A DNA stretch of 6,762 nt from an uncultured Collinsella sp. Its GTDB lineage: Bacteria > Actinomycetota > Coriobacteriia > Coriobacteriales > Coriobacteriaceae. A program made the position numbers and the translations under genes. The notes under the pieces are model-generated. The model was not told where the DNA came from. It saw only the letters and a list, made by a program, of their open reading frames with translations, and made no database searches. Below are positions 4,553-6,762 of the stretch, piece by piece; the stretch's first letter is position 1; each line of letters begins with the position of its first letter. Location of the stretch: assembly GCA_900545995.1 (NCBI GenBank), contig URBM01000100.1, forward strand, positions 1 to 6,762, in the 5' to 3' direction.

Positions 4553-6124
4553 CTACAGCGGCAGGCCTTGGCCGAGCATGGCTATGGCGCTCATCAGGAC
4601 CAGCATGCCGGCGGCGTAGGGCAGGACGGCGCCCAGGAGTTCGGCATCCTTACCGCGCACGAGCACGGCGGCAAGACCAATGGCGAGGGTCTGCGGCGAG
4701 ATCATCTTACCGGCGGCGACGCCCAGGGCGTTCAACGCGACCATCCAGTAGTCGCTCACACCCAGCGCAGTGGCAGCCTGGCTCTGAATGGGGCCAAACA
4801 GCATGCCCGAGGACGTGCCCGAGCCGGTCACAAACGCACCGACTGCGCCGATCCACGGAGCCAGAATCGGGTACAGCCCACCGGCGACGGCGATGCAGAA
4901 CGCGCTGATCGAAGAGATCATGCCCGCATAGCCCATCACCTTGGCACAGCCCAGCACCGAAAGCATCGTGATCACCGTCGGCATCATCTGCTTCACAGTC
5001 GCGGCCAGCACCTCGCCCATCATGCGTGGCGAAGCACCCTGAATGGCACCGCCGACAAACGCCGCCAGGAAAATCCAGACGCCTGGCGTGTTGATCCACG
5101 AAAACGTAAGCATACCGGGATTCTCACCGCAATACACCTGCACATGGCTCGCAAACGGCGCGAGCGCAGCATGTACAGCGGGCACCAGATTAGACGTGCC
5201 CAGCAGCAACACAAAGATCAGGATGAAGCACGACCAGGCCGAAAGCGCCGACTTAACGGTGAGCTTCTCCCCCGCCTCGATATTCATGTGAAAGCGTGCG
5301 TCCAGATGCCCCGACTTCTCGGCACGCATGGCAAGCGCAGCTGTCAGCGCGAGCGAAACGATGGATCCTACGACCACGGCCAGCTCGGGGCCCACAAACA
5401 TGGCAACGACCAGAGCCGCGCCGACAAACGACACGCCGGAGAGCAACGCCACGCCGGCAACACCGTGCAGACGCTCGCCCACACTCGCGGCATTGCCCTG
5501 GTCATCGGCAACACGGCCCGCAACCAGCACAATAAATAGCGGCATCACCACAAAGAACGGTGCGAGCTGCACCAGCTGAACGGTCGCTAGGTGAAGGGAA
5601 TCCAAACCCACCAGGTCGGCAACGGACACCGTGGGGATGCCGATGGAGCCGTAGGGCGTGGGCACGCCGTTGGCCAGCAGGCAGATGAGCACGGCAGGCA
5701 CGGCCTCAAAGCCCAGGCCCGCGAGCATGCCGGCGGGAATGGCGACAGCGGTACCGAAGCCGGCCATGCCCTCCATAAAGCCACCGAAGCACCAAGCCAC
5801 GAGCAGCGCCAGCAGACGGCGGTCGCTGCTGATGGAGGTGATCATGCTGCCGATCACGTCCATGGCGCCCGTACGAACGCACAGGTTATACGTGAACACC
5901 GCGGCGATGATCACCAGGACGATGGGCCACAGAGCCATCAAAAAACCTTCGAGCGAGGCGGTCGCGATCTGCGCTGCCGGCAGGTGCCACCATGCGAAGG
6001 CAAGCAAGCACGAAAGGACAAACGATCCGATAGCGGCCTTCCAAGCTGGCCATTTAAAGCACAGCAGCATCACGACCAGCCAAATAATCGGCACAAGAGC
6101 CAGTAAGAATGCGGCGACGTCCAT
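4553..6124 (-). CDS. lctP: L-lactate permease family transporter (LctP)
   Basis: The 523-residue protein is strongly hydrophobic, with about 12-14 predicted membrane helices (first at about 3-22, then 30-47, 61-80), matching the LctP family (TC 2.A.14), whose members bring L-lactate and related 2-hydroxy acids in with protons. Family signatures include GGFMEGMAGFGTAVAIPAG at 114-132, LLANGVPTPYGSIGIPT near 149-165, FVGGAIQGASPRMMGE near 356-371, VTGSGTSSGMLFGPIQSQAA at 432-451 and GVAAGKMISPQTLAIG at 468-483. The Asp and Asn often found in the GSDTxSN segment are both Gly here (435 and 440). The start at 6124 is supported by AAGGAG (6134-6139) nine bases upstream and by a normal N-terminal helix. 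No lactate dehydrogenase lies next to it, so the substrate is inferred from family only. It is divergent from the flippase gene and is followed directly by a hairpin repeat. Downstream pckA has its own promoter region, so it is probably not co-transcribed. Confidence 0.88.
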   Translation of the reverse strand: MDVAAFLLALVPIIWLVVMLLCFKWPAWKAAIGSFVLSCLLAFAWWHLPAAQIATASLEGFLMALWPIVLVIIAAVFTYNLCVRTGAMDVIGSMITSISSDRRLLALLVAWCFGGFMEGMAGFGTAVAIPAGMLAGLGFEAVPAVLICLLANGVPTPYGSIGIPTVSVADLVGLDSLHLATVQLVQLAPFFVVMPLFIVLVAGRVADDQGNAASVGERLHGVAGVALLSGVSFVGAALVVAMFVGPELAVVVGSIVSLALTAALAMRAEKSGHLDARFHMNIEAGEKLTVKSALSAWSCFILIFVLLLGTSNLVPAVHAALAPFASHVQVYCGENPGMLTFSWINTPGVWIFLAAFVGGAIQGASPRMMGEVLAATVKQMMPTVITMLSVLGCAKVMGYAGMISSISAFCIAVAGGLYPILAPWIGAVGAFVTGSGTSSGMLFGPIQSQAATALGVSDYWMVALNALGVAAGKMISPQTLAIGLAAVLVRGKDAELLGAVLPYAAGMLVLMSAIAMLGQGLPL

Positions 6125-6205
6125 AGGTAGAAGCTCCTTGGTACCGCGTGGGCGGCATCGGGGGTGTCACAAAACTTCAACAGGATACCGCACGTTTACC
6201 GACAA

Positions 6206-6245
6206 ATTACAGCCGCCCGCCGAAATTATTGAACAATCCGTTCAA
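6206..6245 (-). promoter_or_regulatory. lctP: Candidate lctP promoter with a 17-bp inverted repeat over the -35
   Basis: TTGAAC-AATCC-GTTCAA (6229-6245) is a perfect 6-bp inverted repeat with a 5-base spacer. On the minus strand TGTAAT (6211-6206) is a good -10, and 17-18 bases upstream the weak -35 (GTTCAA or TGTTCA) falls inside this repeat. Such a site could repress lctP and also affect the divergent gene, whose -10 lies 26 bases away. The region 6125-6205 between it and the start shows nothing else clear. Confidence 0.35.
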
Positions 6246-6270
6246 AAACACGAGCGAACACCGTCGCGTC

Positions 6271-6276
6271 TATACT
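6271..6276 (+). promoter_or_regulatory. Candidate -10 box for the flippase gene
   Basis: TATACT matches the -10 consensus in 5 of 6 positions and lies 28 bases before the TTG start, leaving room for a short leader with the AAAGGA ribosome site at 6292-6297. No recognisable -35 lies 15-19 bases upstream, so a regulator or another sigma factor may be involved. Confidence 0.35.
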
Positions 6277-6304
6277 AAAGCGCAGCAATAGAAAGGACTC
6301 CGCT

Positions 6305-6720
6305 TTGAGTATCACGCCCCTCGATAGCATTCGCCGCGCCATCGCCCGCCGCAACGGCACCTCCAACCCCGCTGCATCGAAGGACGGCGCCGCAAAGGCC
6401 CAGGGCGGCCGCATCGAGAACGGCCTCTTCCCTGCCTCGCACACTGCCGAGGAACTCGCACGCATCCAAGAGCTGAGTCAGCGCAACGCCGGCGGGCCCG
6501 ATAGCAGCCAAGCCACACGTCGCCGGCGCGAACGCGATCGGGAGCCCGGCCCCGTCCGCCGCATGGTCAACGCTTGGTGGAACCGTCTGCTCGGCGCCGT
6601 CTACGGCGGCGGGTTCTCCACGCAAGAGGCTGAATACGAAGAGCACGCCACCAGCCGCGACTATCTTTGGAACACCCTCGGCACCGCCGTGTGGGGTCTG
6701 GCGTTTCCGTTGCTCACCAT
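6305..6720 (+). CDS. Probable polysaccharide flippase, 5' part only
   Basis: The frame opens at a TTG (6305) with AAAGGA seven bases upstream and stays open for 138 codons until genomic sequence stops at 6720; it would read on into the adapter as the artefact LLYTSDAADDK. Residues 1-116 are hydrophilic and basic, with an Arg cluster TRRRRERDRE at 71-80 and no membrane segment. From 117 on, SRDYLWNTLGTAVWGLAFPLLT looks like the first helix of Wzx/RfbX-type oligosaccharide flippases (MOP superfamily), which move lipid-linked sugar units across the membrane and typically begin with a YxWNT-type stretch. Only about 20 residues support this, so the family call is tentative; another multi-span membrane protein is possible. 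A ~116-residue cytosolic extension before the first helix is unusual for flippases. A later ATG near 6563 could start a shorter product but lacks as good a ribosome site. The gene is divergent from lctP. Confidence 0.6.
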
Positions 6721-6762
6721 CTGTCTCTTATACACATCTGACGCTGCCGACGATAAGGCTCG
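6721..6762 (-). other. Untrimmed Nextera i5/read-1 adapter (not genomic)
   Basis: CTGTCTCTTATACACATCT (6721-6739), the reverse complement of the Tn5 mosaic end, is followed by GACGCTGCCGACGA (6740-6753) of the read-1 adapter. TAAGGCTC (6754-6761) is the complement of GAGCCTTA, which from memory is Nextera XT index S521; the last G begins the P5 oligo. Genomic sequence therefore ends at 6720, inside the flippase gene. Confidence 0.97.

Noticed and set aside
4448..5539. 363-residue plus-strand open frame starting in the repeat cluster
   Set aside because: It is Arg/His/Gln-rich with no domain, starts in a hairpin and is antisense to lctP membrane segments.
6139..6148. TGGTACCGCG-like string resembling a T-box core on the plus strand
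   Set aside because: The needed upstream stem I region would lie inside lctP coding sequence, the AGGG part is absent, and the string simply spans the lctP ribosome-site region.
6275..6646. 123-residue minus-strand frame opposite the flippase gene
   Set aside because: The plus-strand frame has a ribosome site, a candidate -10 and a plausible membrane segment; the minus frame has none of these.

Overview
This is a 6.7 kb high-GC contig (by eye about 60% G+C) with compact genes and short palindromic repeats between them. Codon use, an ATP-type PEP carboxykinase and the style of the intergenic hairpins suggest a gut Coriobacteriia (Actinomycetota), probably Collinsella-like; that assignment is from memory. 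Only 48-6720 is genomic. Both ends are untrimmed Illumina Nextera adapter: P7/i7 index and read-2 side at 1-47, read-1 side and i5 index at 6721-6762.

Layout: five complete genes lie on the minus strand, so they are transcribed right to left, and one truncated gene lies on the plus strand at the right edge. Left to right they are a DegV/FakB-type fatty-acid-binding protein (64-918), a MarR-family regulator (1037-1486), a free-standing tRNA-synthetase B3/B4-domain protein (1657-2376), ATP-dependent phosphoenolpyruvate carboxykinase pckA (2604-4274), an L-lactate permease-family transporter (4553-6124), and the first 138 codons of a probable polysaccharide flippase (6305-6720, TTG start).

Functional links are loose. 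MarR and DegV probably form one unit, which recalls FabT/FakB-type fatty-acid control. PckA and the lactate permease both serve C3/C4 carbon metabolism, but a repeat cluster separates them and each appears to have its own control region. The permease and the flippase gene are divergent across a 180 bp region holding a 17 bp inverted repeat.

The most notable non-coding content is a set of short hairpin repeats with a GGGGAC or GGGAC core, placed within about 2-26 bases of the stop codons of three consecutive minus-strand genes. Two near-identical copies in opposite orientation flank the B3/B4 gene, and a tandem and nested cluster lies between pckA and lctP. The last ~20 codons of pckA look as if they derive from repeat-associated sequence. 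A ~138 nt leader of packed, partly mutually exclusive hairpins precedes the B3/B4 gene. No complete mobile element, CRISPR array, rRNA, tRNA or recognisable new multi-gene system is visible; the genes are ordinary chromosomal ones.
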